DNA of 30,184 nt from Cyanophora paradoxa (GCA_004431415.1 QPMI01000711.1:1-30184); one strand, 5' to 3'; positions 1-10,300 are shown, counted from the stretch's first letter. Notes: generated by a model from the letters alone, not told the origin. Program-made: numbers and translations.

Positions 1-2
1 CA

Positions 3-415
3 AGAATCAGGACATATGTCCCGGGAATGAATGAGCCTTACATTATCAAAATCAACACAATCATTATCAACCTTCAGACTGCTGTCATTGATGTTATAGA
101 GCCTTTGGGAAATCACTATAGATATACTGAGACGTTGCCTGCTGATATTTACGCATTATGTAGAAGAACAGATGGAGCAAGACCCCGAATTACTGTCCAA
201 GTAGTCCAGTAGATAATTTCGGACTTGCTTTCCATTCACTGCCACTTCTTGACACACAAGATGACCAATATATTATAAGAGCTACCCAGCAAGGGGCTTA
301 CACAGTGATTATGTATGCTGAAAGGAATGATGAAATTGCCAGAGGAAATAGATTTGGTCAATATCTAACCACAAATTTATACAATCCCATTGGAGGAAGT
401 GATCCTTTGCCTTAA
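3..415 (+). pseudogene. AT-rich broken ORF pair, unrecognised
   Basis: Two overlapping open stretches lie in different frames. One runs from the window edge to a stop at 210-212 and includes the piece PGMNEPYIIKINTIII. The other is open from 164 to a TAA at 413-415 and includes QYIIRATQQGAYTVIMYAER. Both have ordinary amino-acid composition and low GC3, quite unlike the GC-rich genes further right. Two frames abutting suggest one older reading frame broken near 165-205, or an intron I cannot define. I do not recognise the protein. The first stretch is open at the window edge, so its true start is not visible. The neighbouring speD remnant has the same base composition, so the two probably arrived together. 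Confidence 0.35.
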
Positions 416-482
416 ATACTGCAATCTTATTGTTTTTTCTATTCTATTGGTAATCAAAAATGCTTGCCAAAGTTACCACATA

Positions 483-771
483 GGTTACCATGTGATGCTT
501 GATTTCCAATTCAGCCAACCAATTAGAGAATGTGGAGCTCTCTAAATGGCTCATGAATGTCAGTGAAGACATCATCAAGAAATATGGAATACAGGTTGTC
601 CACAAACATGCTGAGATTTTTGATGGCACCAAATCACCCCCTGGATTTGCCCAAGTATTATTATTAGAAAGCCATTGCTCTGCTCATTGCTACAGTGATC
701 AAGGCATGTTGGCAATAGATATATTCAGCTGTGGAAAACAGCAGAAAGGAATACAAGTTTTTGCTTTTTGA
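483..771 (+). pseudogene. speD: Bacterial-type S-adenosylmethionine decarboxylase (SpeD) remnant
   Basis: The ORF at 499-771 carries the core of prokaryote-type AdoMetDC: PPGFAQVLLLESH, then SAHCYSDQGMLAIDIFSCG. In this family the Ser of the ESH motif becomes the pyruvoyl cofactor, and the following His and Cys residues serve processing and catalysis. The enzyme makes decarboxylated SAM for spermidine synthesis. The usual N-terminal strand motif is present as GYHVMLDF starting at 483, but one frame away from the rest, so the copy is broken near 515-520. There is also no ATG ahead of it in its own frame. About 90 codons remain, against roughly 120-140 in intact short SpeD proteins. Eukaryotes normally use an unrelated-looking longer class of AdoMetDC. 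The bacterial type and AT-rich codons point to transfer from a bacterium or a large DNA virus, or to organellar or contaminating sequence. The family call is firm; the origin is inference. Confidence 0.75.
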
Positions 772-882
772 GCTGGAGGAAGGAGATAAACAAATGTGCT
801 GTTGGTGGGGCAGTAATTAAAAAGAGATTACACCATGAGAAAGGAGATTTGAGGTTTAAGAGAGGGGCAGGAGAGGCAAGAG

Positions 883-973
883 AGGCAGGAGAGGCAGGAG
901 GGTTATATGTAAAATCCCACACAAGAGGGGATTCCTTAGAAGTTTACAAATAACCCTCCTGCCTCTCCTGCCT
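883..973. repeat. Perfect 23-bp inverted repeat
   Basis: Bases 883-905 are the exact reverse complement of 951-973, separated by a 45-nt AT-rich spacer. The arms are built from a purine-rich AGGCAGGAG-type tandem, which also appears imperfectly at 869-882. Either strand could fold into a long hairpin. No flanking target-site duplication or coding content was seen, so it may be a small foldback element or a transcript end. Confidence 0.9.
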
Positions 974-1045
974 AATTGGTGCCGAATCCAAGCTTCTAAT
1001 ACCCCAGAGGCGGCCAACATACTGGTGCCAAAAAGACATGATTAA

Positions 1046-1090
1046 TACCCTAAGACCTGAAATAAATGCTTACTACCCTAGTACCTGAAA
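1046..1090. repeat. Near-exact 17-nt direct repeat
   Basis: TACCCTAAGACCTGAAA at 1046-1062 and TACCCTAGTACCTGAAA at 1074-1090 differ at only two positions. The pair sits between the two hairpins, at the junction of AT-rich and GC-rich DNA, so it could mark an insertion boundary. Confidence 0.75.
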
Positions 1091-1095
1091 CGCGC

Positions 1096-1170
1096 ACACA
1101 TAGGGATACCCCTGATCCAAGCCTGTAGGCCGAAGGCCGGAGGGCTTGGATCAGGGGTATCCCTATGTGT
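1096..1170. repeat. Perfect 28-bp inverted repeat (long hairpin)
   Basis: Bases 1096-1123 are the exact reverse complement of 1143-1170. The 19-nt loop itself holds a small GGCC-GAA-GGCC foldback. The arms contain ATCCAAGCC next to the loop. The stem is far longer than chance allows and lies exactly at the change from AT-rich to GC-rich sequence. No ORF crosses it convincingly. Confidence 0.93.
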
Positions 1171-1229
1171 TACCCCCCTCGCTGTCGATGCCCCTGTTTC
1201 GTTAACGCACTGATCACCCCTCTCTCTAG

Positions 1230-2136
1230 TTCCTGGGCATTGTGTACTGGTACTACGACTCGAACAAGGAGGCGTGCGAGGAGGGCCGGAACATGCTGGT
1301 GGACATCGCTCAGGTCGGACCGATCTGAGGTCCAGATTGGATCTGCGGTCTGACGGGTACGAAGATCTCTCGGACCGTTGCGGAGGACACGGCTGTGCGG
1401 GCGGGGGAGGCCCTGGGCTTTGGGGCGCGAGGGGCCACGTCCAAGCAGGCGCGTACGGTCGCGATCGCGTTTCCGGACTGTACCCCCCTCGGCTGACTGG
1501 CGAACAGGTAGCAGATGTGCTGAAGGGGCTGGCAGAAAGGCGGGGCCCCGAGGGCTGCACCAGCGGCGGGGAGCTGGCGGGGTATGCGGCTCCCGAATCC
1601 GCCTCCTGCCAAGAGTTGACTGTATCCCTGTACCCCGCAGGGCCCTGAAGGATCGGTACCCCCACCTCACGGAGGAGAGGGCGCAGCGGTGGGCGGAGCG
1701 CGTTGCGGAGCGCGCGAGGTCGGAGCTGTCGGACGTGGATGAGGATCCGGAGAGGGCGAATTCGAAGGGAGGACGCCATCGGCGGGCGATCGCGAGGGCA
1801 GCTCGCGGGTTCGTCGACGTCCCCAATGAAGAAGCGCGGCATTCATTCACGTATCCGCGATGGGCTCACAGCACCCTTTTCTTTCAAGTTTCTCTCAGGA
1901 AAGAAGGCGGCGGAGGCGCCGGGCGTAGAGGCGAGTCTCTTCCTTGCAGTGCCTGCTCATGATCAGGTCCTCGAGCCTTCTGCTGATGCGCGCCCCAGGA
2001 GCGGCTGAAGGGGATGGAGCAGACGCTGGCGGAGGGGCGCGAGCGGATGCAGCGCATCGAGGCGCTCCTCGCCTCCCTCCTCGCAGCCTCTGGGGCGGGG
2101 CGGGGCGGCCGCCGGGCCCCCGTCGCCGCGAGGTAG
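1230..2136 (+). CDS. Putative spliced gene, C-terminal coiled coil, model incomplete
   Basis: Coding-looking blocks occur on the plus strand but I could not join all of them. A block after a pyrimidine-rich TCTCTCTAG acceptor (1230-1313) reads FLGIVYWYYDSNKEACEEGR and ends at a CAG-GT donor. A middle block near 1365-1460 reads RTVAEDTAVRAGEALGFGAR. A block after CCCCGCAG (from 1641) reads ALKDRYPHLTEERAQRWAER and is helical and charged. The last block (1999-2136) begins after GCCCCAG, reads ERLKGMEQTLAEGRERMQRI and runs in frame to a TAG, giving a short coiled coil with a basic tail. No start codon was assignable and no family was recognised. The gene could be decayed. Two TGTACCC motifs (1479, 1629) lie inside its apparent introns. 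Confidence 0.4.
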
Positions 2137-2531
2137 ATTCACCGCCTCTTCAAGGCTTGCCCAGTTTGCAGTTGCAAGCCAGCCGCTGAGCGTGGCTGCG
2201 TACGCATCGATCTTGATCTCGAAGGGCCGCCGCAGCCGTCCGTCGGCACCCGGCCCCATGCCACATGCACATGCATGATTGCCCTGCGGGAATGCACGCA
2301 CGGCACCACGTGCACGAGGCTGCCACGAGCCCCGGCCCGCGCCGCAGTTGCAGTGCCGCACATGCGCCCCGCAGCATGCGAAGCGGCCGCATGTCCCCCG
2401 CAGAGCGACATTCCGCAACGACTGTTGAATCGTACATGTTTAAGGCCGGAAGACGATTAGGTTCCTATCACGTAAACCGAGCTAGATTAATTGGCATCTC
2501 TAGATCTAGACCTCACGCTGGAATAGAAACA
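2137..2531. other. Convergent intergenic gap
   Basis: This 395-bp gap lies between the stop of the plus-strand gene and the stop of the minus-strand coiled-coil gene. It holds alternating purine-pyrimidine CATGCACATGCATG around 2259-2278 and a 12-bp perfect palindrome TCTAGATCTAGA at 2499-2510. The AT content rises toward 2440-2535, as expected for 3' flanks. No coding block with sensible composition was seen on either strand. Confidence 0.5.
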
Positions 2532-4359
2532 TTAAGAGGAGAGCGCCGGAGGGGCGGCGTCGGTGGCGGGAGAGGAGGTCGCGGCGGCGGGGGCGGGGGC
2601 GGGGGCGGGCTGCAGGCGGCTCCTGTTGAGCTTAACGGGGCCGGATCGCTTGGGCATCTTCACCTGCATCTTGACCTGCCGGCGGCCGCGTGAGCGCCGG
2701 CGGGGGTCGGGGCGCGAGGGGAGGCGCGGCGCACCTCGATGGACTGGCCGTTGCGGGTGACGGTGATCGTCTTCGTCACGAGCCCGTCCGCGTCGGGGGC
2801 GCTCTCCTTCGGGGCGGGCGAGGAGGTGGATGGCGACGGGGCGGGGGCGGGGGAGGTGGATGCAGGGGGGGCGATGGGCGCGGAGGCGGCAGCGACGGAG
2901 GCGCTCGCGGTCTCGGCGAGGGCCGCCCGTGCCGCTGCGGGCGCAGGCCCAGCAGGGGCCGAAGCGGGGCCCGAGGCGCTTGGGCAAGGTCCCGAGGGAG
3001 GTGCAAGGTCGGCATCCGAGGGCACGGGGCGGAGGGAGGCGGCGGGGGTGGGGGCGGCGGGGGCAGGTTCGGTGGGCGGCGGCGTCGCGGAGCGGGCGGA
3101 GGGGGGCGGAGAGGACGACTCGCTCGCGATGCTGGGGGCGTGCGCGGGCGGCGGCGACGCGAGGAGCGGCTGCGACTCTGCGGCGTCGGAGGACGATGTG
3201 GACGGGGCAGGCGCAGACGTCGGAGGACGGGGCAGCTGAACTGCGACTTCGTGGTGCCCGCGGCGAGAGCCGAGCGCTGCGCGGCCACCGGCCTTGGAGG
3301 AGACGCGCACAGAGAGGCCGTTCCCGAGGGCGACGGCGCGGGCTTCGGCCGCCGGTCGGGTAGCGGGAGCGCACGCGGGTGCGGTGGGCGGTTGCGCGGC
3401 TAGAAATTCTGCAGGTGAAGGAGACGGCGCCTTTTCTTCGGACGACGAGCTCGAGGAACTGACGCGTTCAGGCGCGGAGAGAGAGTCGGAGTCAGAGAAC
3501 CGGACGCGCTTTGTCTCCTTCCTTTCCGTGGCTGCTCGACAATTAGCTAAAGGAAAAGACAAAACGCAGGATGCGAACCTTCCTGAGTGTCGTTCTCGCC
3601 AGCTCGAACCGCTTCGGATGAAGGCGCTGGTACTGCGGAGGACTGTGCGCGAACCTTCTCCATCGCCTGCAGAGCACGTGCCCTGATTTCCGCCTCCAAA
3701 GATTCACCTGCGGCTTTGTGCCTCTCCTGTAGAAGAGCGAGGGCCTGGGTCCGGAGGGTATTCTCAACCTTTCTGTTCTGGAGGTGACAATCAGCGAGTG
3801 AAGAACGGCATTTGGAGTGATTGCCCGCACCCTCGCGCTCGACCTTCTCGCGGATTGCCTGCAGGGCCTTCCTCCGGAGCTTAAGCATCTCTATCTCTAC
3901 GCGGACCGTTTGCACCACGAGAAAAAGCCGTCACGTGCACACGCAGACGCACCAGAGCTCGCGCTAGGAACCATGGGAAGCGGCGCAGGCGATACCGAAG
4001 GTGAGTCGCTGCCAGAACCAGAGTCGCGCCGGCACTGCTTCTTCAGCTTCGCGGGATCTGCCTGGTGCTTCATCGCTTCGAGAACTTCATCAACATCAAG
4101 CTCGCCGTCAGAGAAGCCCTCCTCCTGCTGCCAACTCAGACGAATGCAAACAAGGCCATGGCATTTCCAAACAGACCAGTTCTCGGCGCTTCATCTCCTC
4201 GCGTTCTCGCCGCTTCTTGTCCCTGTAGAGCTCAAGGTCCCCGCCAGAGGAAGCATCCGCCTCTTTGATGCGGCTCGTCCCCTCGCGCAGCTTCTTCTGT
4301 TTTTCAAGGAAGCCATTCAGTGCCTGAGTCAACGTCTGCACGCCACCGTGATCCGCCAT
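2532..4359 (-). CDS. Coiled-coil / disordered protein with RVxF PP1-docking motif
   Basis: Five exons keep phase throughout: 4177-4359, 3953-4124, 3579-3896, 2735-3546 and 2532-2675, giving 542 aa. All introns are GT-AG (52, 56, 32 and 59 bp). The start MADHGGVQTLTQALNGFLEK is chosen because it opens the only exon with normal composition. The order is a charged helical N-terminus (to about residue 75), an acidic patch (EEGFSDGELDVDEVLEAM), a coiled coil at about 120-210, then a long Pro/Ala/Ser-rich region, then a compact C-terminus with LVTKTITVTRN and KMQVKMPKRSG. Residues 237-243 read KRVRFSD, an excellent match to the RVxF motif that binds protein phosphatase 1. I do not recognise the family. 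A PP1-targeting or scaffold role is inference from that motif alone. It lies just downstream of CCDC148 on the same strand. Confidence 0.72.
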
Positions 4360-4580
4360 GACAAAGGAGCGGAGGGCATCTACCCCCCACAGACACTATG
4401 ATTCCTCTACCCCGCTCCGGGCGGATCAGACCGGATCTGACTGGCCACGGCCAGCGTCGCGGATGGATATCAAAATTGACTGCGCGCGGCCGAGTCGCGA
4501 TCGGAATCTTTGAAGCACTGCGCGCACTCGACCCCAGAGCACAACGCCTCAGGGCCTGGCCATGGGAGGCGCGGCGCCGG

Positions 4581-7207
4581 CTAAGGGGGCGGGGGCAGGC
4601 CCATCTTCGCAGCGGCCATGGCGTCGAGCTGGCCACGGGGCGAGGTGTCGGTACCGCATCCAATCCAACCATGCGCGCTACGCGGCCTTCACGAACCTGC
4701 CCGGACGTGTACGAGTCCACCCGCGGCTGCGTCCGCGGCACTGCCCGCGCGATCATCTCCTGCGCGTCCCGCCGGGCCCCCAGCCAAGGCCTGCCTCAGA
4801 CGGAGCAGCGAGGGCGGGCCGGGGGCGGGGGCCGGCGCGCGCCTGTGCGTAGGGCATGTGCGCGAGGCCGGCCTCCCGCAGCGCCACCGTGAGCTTGAAG
4901 CTGCGCCCGGCGCGTGCACGTGAGACTTCGAGATCCCCGCGAGGGAGGGAGGCTGGCGTGGGGTCCGGGGGCGCGCCGGGTGTCGGAGAAGAGCTGATCG
5001 ACGGTGTACCCGTGGACGGGGAAGAGCTCCTTGCCGGAGGGCCCCGCCGAGCCCGACGCCGAGGCCGCCGCCGCCGCCTCGCCCGAGACCATCGCCGCCG
5101 TCGGCCGCAGCAGCCGCGCCGGGTCGCTGGCCCCGCCCCGTCGGGGCGCGCCGGTCGGCGGGGCGGGGCGGGGCGGCGGCGCGCACCTCTCGACGACGGG
5201 GGCGACGGTCTCGCGGAGGCGGGCGAGGCGCGCCTCCCGCTCCGCCCGCTCCCGCTCCCGCTCCGCCGCCCGCTCCCGCTCCCCGCCACCTTCCGCTCCG
5301 CTCCTCCGCCCGCGCCGCCACCCGCGGCGCCGCCGCCTGCGACCCCCTCAGCCACGAGCGAGCGCAGAGCCCGCCCTCTCTCTCTTCGAGACCAGCCGCG
5401 CACGAGGAGGCGTGCGCGGGCCTCCTCCTCCTCGGCGCGCCTCGCCTCCTCCTCGGCGGCGCGCATGCGCTCCTGCTCGGCCCGCTGCGCCGCCCTGTAC
5501 TCCCCGATGAGCTTCCTGCGGGCCTCCCGCGCGGCCCGCTCCTCCGCCGAGCGGGCCTCGGCGCGCGCCGCCTCCTCCTCGGCCTGCCGCCGCTCGAGCT
5601 CGGCGAGCTCCGCCGCCCGCGCCTCGGCCGCCTCGCGCATGCCCCGCAGCCGCTCCCGCAGCTCGCCCCGCCGCGCCTCGAAGGCCCGCAGCTCGGCTTC
5701 CCGCTCCGCCCGCTCCCGCCCCTCCCGCACGCTCTCCGCGAAGGCCCGCTCCGCCTCCCGCGCCAGGGCCTCCCGCGCCGCGCCCCACGCCGAGAGCGCC
5801 GCCTTGCGCTTGGCGTGGTAGTAGCGCTGCCGGGCGTGCTGGTCGTGGAAGGCTTCGATGTCCATCCGCCGGCGGGCGGGCATCTCGAGGGCGAGGCGCT
5901 CGCAGATGGCGTCCCGCCCGAGGCCCTTCTTCTCGTACTCCTCGTAGATCTTGCGGAAGTGGAAGCGCGCCGGCTCGTCCCACGCCGCCGCGTCGGGGCC
6001 CCGCCCCGCCGCCTCCGCCGCCTCCAGCTCCTCCTTGTACCCCTTCAGCTGCCCGATGTACCGCAGGTCCAGCCTGCCGCCACGCCCGTCAGCCTGGAGC
6101 TCGGAGCCTGGAACGAGGGAGGGGCGGCCCGCACTCGGAGAATCGCTCCACGAACAGCGCGGCGAGGCGCGGGTCGGGCGTCGCCGCCGCCCCGCCCCCG
6201 TCCCCGGCCCCGCTCCCGCGGTCCGGTGCGCCGGCGTACGAGCGATCGCTGGCCGCGCCGTCGTCCTCGGGGGGCGGGGCGGGGGCGGGGCCGGGGGCGG
6301 CTCGGGGGGCGCCTCGAGGGCCTCGATCTGGGAGAGGGGCGGCACCGTCGCCGCCTCCGCCGCGGCCGCCGCGGCCTCCTCCGCCAGCTGCGCCCCGTAG
6401 GCCTTGTGCGGCCCGAAACGGAGCGGCGGGCGGGCGGGCGGCTGGGGCGCACCTCGGCGCCCCAGGCGTCGAAGCGTTCGCGGGCGGACTGGAGTTGGCG
6501 GCGGGCGAGGAGCGAGCCGCCGGGGGCCCCCGCGAGGCTCTTCACCACCTCGCGCGACTGCTCCACGTCCGCCATCAGCTCTGCCACCGCTCAGAGCGGC
6601 GCCGCACGAGCCGGGGACGGGGACGGCGTGCGCACCGTGGAAGAGCAGCAGGCGCGCCTTCTTGCACTCGAAGTCGATCGCCGCGAGCTGCCGCGCCATG
6701 TCGACGGCCTCCTCCTGCTCCTCCTCCTCCTTTTGATCGCCGCCCTCCTCCTCGAGCTCGACGCTCTCGTCGGCGTCCGGCCGCTCCTTCGAGACGGGCC
6801 GAACGCTCCTGCGCGCCTCCTCCGGCGGCGCCGCGGGGTCCCGGTCCTGCTCCAGCCTGTCGAGTATCTCCTGCAACTCCCCTTCCAGCTCGTCCCTGCG
6901 CGGATCTCGCGCACCAGCGGCCCACGCCGCGGAGCGGAGCGCACCTCAGCTTGCTGAGGCGCTGGCTCTCCTGGAGCCACTCTTTCTTGTGCTTGTTTAC
7001 AGCGCTGGACTTTTTGCTCTTGCTCGTCGCCTGCTCCAGGGCCTTGATCTTGCTCTCGATGTCGACGCTGCCAGCCTTCGCTTGCGCGACCTGGTACCGA
7101 GCCGCCTGCGTCGTCCCCGCTGGTGGCAGGTACGTGGGGACATTTACGTAGCGCGTCTTGCCCCGCGCATCGGCCTGCAGCGTCCTCACGATTTGTACGC
7201 CGGACAT
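4581..7207 (-). CDS. CCDC148: CCDC148-like ciliary coiled-coil protein
   Basis: The match to CCDC148 is spread along the whole protein. Exon 1 (6945-7207) starts MSGVQIVRTLQADARG and holds KHKKEWLQESQRL, like the family's QHKQVWWQEYQRL. A central block has FHFRKIYEEYEKKGLGRDAI and DIEAFHDQHARQRYYHAKR, followed by about 170 residues of Arg/Glu coiled coil. The C-terminal block reads SDPARLLRPTAAMVSG, then HGYTVDQLFSDTR, then FKLTVALREAGLAHMPYAQA, matching the conserved end of human CCDC148. Supported exons are 6945-7207, 6636-6895, 6453-6580, then 5187 upward, 4977-5126, 4841-4900, 4697-4790 and 4581-4628. The last exon ends MGLPPPP-stop. Two introns use GC donors. Frame is lost near 6269-6274 (a six-base G run) and around 5300. 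CCDC148 is a little-studied protein of ciliated species. It shares a 169-bp promoter region with the NPHP3-like gene. Confidence 0.85.
4791..4840 (-). other. GC-AG intron in CCDC148-like gene
   Basis: The only junction that joins PYAQA to the next in-frame block (LGARRDAQEMIARAVPRTQP) uses a donor GCGCGCC and the acceptor GAGGCAG. The intron is 50 bp and phase 2. No GT donor is available at this place. Confidence 0.65.
4901..4976 (-). other. GC-AG intron in CCDC148-like gene
   Basis: SDTR is joined to FKLTVALREAGL, two motifs that are adjacent in CCDC148 of other species. The intron is 76 bp, with donor GCGCGCC and acceptor GCGCAG. The donor has the same seven bases as that of the 4791-4840 intron, and there is no GT near the exon end. 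Confidence 0.7.
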
Positions 7208-7376
7208 CCTCCGCCGCTGCCGCCGTACCGCTGAGGCCAGGCCAGGTCAGAATCTACTGATCAAGTGCACGCGACGGGTGATTTAGCTGCCGGGGAGGGC
7301 TGTAGCGCGCTGACGGATGTCGGACGGTGTACCCAAACCGGCAGCTTAGTCTGCTTAGACTGCTTTAGCTAAGGAC
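7208..7376. promoter_or_regulatory. Shared divergent promoter region: CCDC148-like / NPHP3-like
   Basis: Only 169 bp separate the two start codons. The region holds TGTACCC at 7328-7334, the motif shared by all four divergent promoter regions here. It also holds an inverted pair AGCTGCCGG (7285-7293) and CCGGCAGCT (7338-7346) that brackets it on one side. TTAGCTAAGG lies just before the NPHP3-like ATG. No clear TATA box or full RFX X-box was seen. Confidence 0.6.
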
Positions 7377-10300
7377 ATGGGCGGAGGCAAGAGCAAAGCC
7401 AAGCCGCGGCCTCCTGCGGAACCTCCTCCTCCTCCTCCTCCTCCTCCCGCTGTACCGCCGCCGCCTGCCGCTGCACCGTCGAGTGCGGCCGAATTGGCCG
7501 CCGAGCGGGAGCGGCGCAGAGCACATGTCGAGGCCGCAAGGGACTCCGGGGAGCAGCAGCTTCATTCAAAAGCGGCAAGGGCGCGCGCGCTCGCACACGT
7601 GAGGGTCTTGGTCGTCAGGTCTCTTTCCGCGCCGCGCCCGCTTAGCTATAGGCAACGGAGCGCCCTGTGGCGATGCGCAGGAGTTCTCATATATCTTCTT
7701 CTGCAGCACACAGACGGACACGTCGCTCGAACGCGTCGCCCTCCACGGCATTTTCCCGAAGCTCGCCGCGAAGCGCGTCCACCCCGCGCAAGGCAAGCTG
7801 GCGTCGCCTTTCCAGAGCGTCGGCGTGCAAGTGGCGGGCGTGGACCTCCTCTCTGGGCTCACAAAGCTCGAGGCCGAGGCCGCTCTGCGGTCGGGCACGG
7901 TGGGCGCTGTCCAGTCCCGCCCGTCCGTCGGCGAGCGCCTTTAACGCCGGCGCAGCTGGAGAGCGCATACCTGAGAGAGATCGACGAGTACAGGCCGTTC
8001 ATCATCGCCGTGGTCGGCGCCAGCGCGGCGCAGCCGTCCCCTTCCCCTCCCCCTCCCGCTCGGCGCACCCCCTCCCCGTCCCCAGCGCCTCCGGATCCCC
8101 CGGGGGCCGCACCACCGCCGAATGCTCCGGATGGCCCCAGCTCGACCGCCGCTGCTGAGCTACTGACGGCGGCGCCTGGCGCGGTGCCCGTCGAGGGCGC
8201 AGCGGGCGCCGGGGACGACCCCGCGCCGCCCCAGCCCGAGGAAGCGCATCGGTTCCCAGAAGAGGAGGAGGAGGAGGAAGACGGGGCGCGGCTGGGCGAG
8301 CGGTGCGCGTGCGCAGAGCTCGGGCCTCCCCGCCGGCTCCCGCCTGGGCCCCGCCAAGCGTGCCCTGGAAACAGGGTCCTGGAGCGCGTGCTGGAGGCGG
8401 CCGTGCTGGGCGAGGCCGTCCCCGAGGCCCAGCGCCGCCGCGCCGTCCTCTGCCTCCCCCGCCCCACCCGCCCCGGCCCCGACGACGCCCCCGGCTCCCT
8501 GCGCGCCCGCCTGCGCCGCCTCCAGGGGCCCAGGCTCCTCGACGGGTACGACGACCCGCGCGACGCAGCCGCCTTCGCCCTCCAGGCCCGCCCCCCGACC
8601 CTCGCCCCTCGCTCGGCGGCGCTCTCCTCACAGGCTCGCGCAGAGCCTGCAGGAGCTGATTGCGGGGGAGCTCCGGGGCGGGGGGGCCGGCGGCGGCGAG
8701 CAGGGGTACGACGCACTGGGGGAGTACCTGCGGGCGGCCTGCGAGGGGACCGCCGAGCGCCCCACCGCCCTGGCTCACCTGAACCTCGAGGTCCTCGCCC
8801 CCCCGGGGGGCGACGATGGTGACGACGAAGCCGACGGGGAGGCCGCGCGGGTGCGCTCCCGCCCCGCGCCGCGGCAGCCGCGCCCCGCGGCCCCTCACGA
8901 ACCCTCGCTCGCGATCGCGCCAGGCGTCGCCGCGCGACGGCGCGCCGGGCTGGGGCCCGAGCTGCCCCCGCGATGGCCGGCGGGGCGCGCGTGCTGCTCC
9001 GCGCTGCCCCGGCGCCGGCCGCACGGCCCTCCTCGCCCGCTGGTGCCCCTGCCCCCGGCCTCGTCCTCTCGCCTCCCCCTCAGCTTTGCGCAGGGCGTCG
9101 TCGCTGCGGGGGCGCCCCGAGCGGTACGCGCTGGTCGCCCACTTCGAGGAGGGGCCCGAGCCGCCCCCGGGGGCCCCCACCCCCCTCCAGCCCTCCCTCC
9201 CCGCCCCTCTCCCCGCCCGCCCCCCGCCGCCGGTGGCGGCCTGCCTCCGGGCGTGGGGCGCCGGGCTGCGGGCCTTCCTGGGGGGCCCCTGGGGCCCCGA
9301 CGAGGAGGAGGCGCTGGAGAGCGGGGCCGAGGAGCGGGGGGCCGGCCTGCCGCCGGGTTCCATCGCGCTGCGGGCCCTCCTCGCGAGGGCGGCGGCGCGG
9401 GCGGCCGCCGAGGGGCGCGCCCTCGTCCTCCTCGCCGACTGCAGCCTCGAGCGGCTCGGGCCGTGGCTCCCGCCGCACGTGCCCGCGCCGCCGCCCTCGT
9501 CCTCTCCGCGGGGCTGACCGCCCAGGCGCCCCCGGGCTGGCGCGCCCTCGACCTGCCCCCGCTCTCCCCCGACGAGCGCCGCGCCGCCGCCTCCGCCGCC
9601 GCCGCCGCCAGCGGCCGGCACGAGCTCCCCGCCGCACTGCTCGATGCGGTGGCGGCGTCGGAGGCGTGCGGGGACGGCCTCTACCTCCGCCTCCTCCTCG
9701 GCGCCGCCCTCGCCCCGGACGCCGCCGCCGGCCCCGCGGCGGCGCCCCCGAGGAGCTCGCGGCGGGGATGCTGGGCGCCTGCCCCGACGCCGCCGGCCTC
9801 GCGGCGCGCAGCCTGGGGGAGCTCGAGGGGCGGCACCCTGCGGCTGGGCTGCGGCGGGCCCTGCGCGCCCTCCTCTGCAGCCGCGCCGGCCTCACGGACG
9901 ACGAGCTCGTCGAGCTCGCCGGCGCCCTCCCCTCTCCTGGGCCGCCGCCGCCGCCTCCGCCGCCACCCGCCGCCTCCTCCGCCGCGCCCCGGGGCCCCTC
10001 GCAGAGGCCGGGACGGCCACCCGGGGGCGAGCGCTGGGTGCTGGCCGGCCCCGCCGCGCGCCGGGCGGTGGAGGAGCGCTTCGGGCTGGCCCGGGCGGCG
10101 ACGCCCGCGCGGGGGCCCACAGCCGCCTCGCCGACTTCTTCGCTCCGCGCCTGCTCGCCGCCGCCGGCAGCGGCCCCGCGGCGCCCGCCCCCGAGGCGCT
10201 CCCGTTCGAGCTGCGGCGAGCCATCGCGGAGCTCCCCTGGCAGCTCGCCGAGAGGCGCGCCCCCGAAACCCGCCTGCTCGCCCGCCCCGGCCGGCCGGCG

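Noticed and set aside
8002-9621. 539-aa minus-strand ORF opposite the NPHP3-like gene
   Set aside because: Composition is Arg/Gly/Pro-rich with no domain, as expected for antisense of GC3-rich coding sequence. The plus strand has recognisable STAND motifs.
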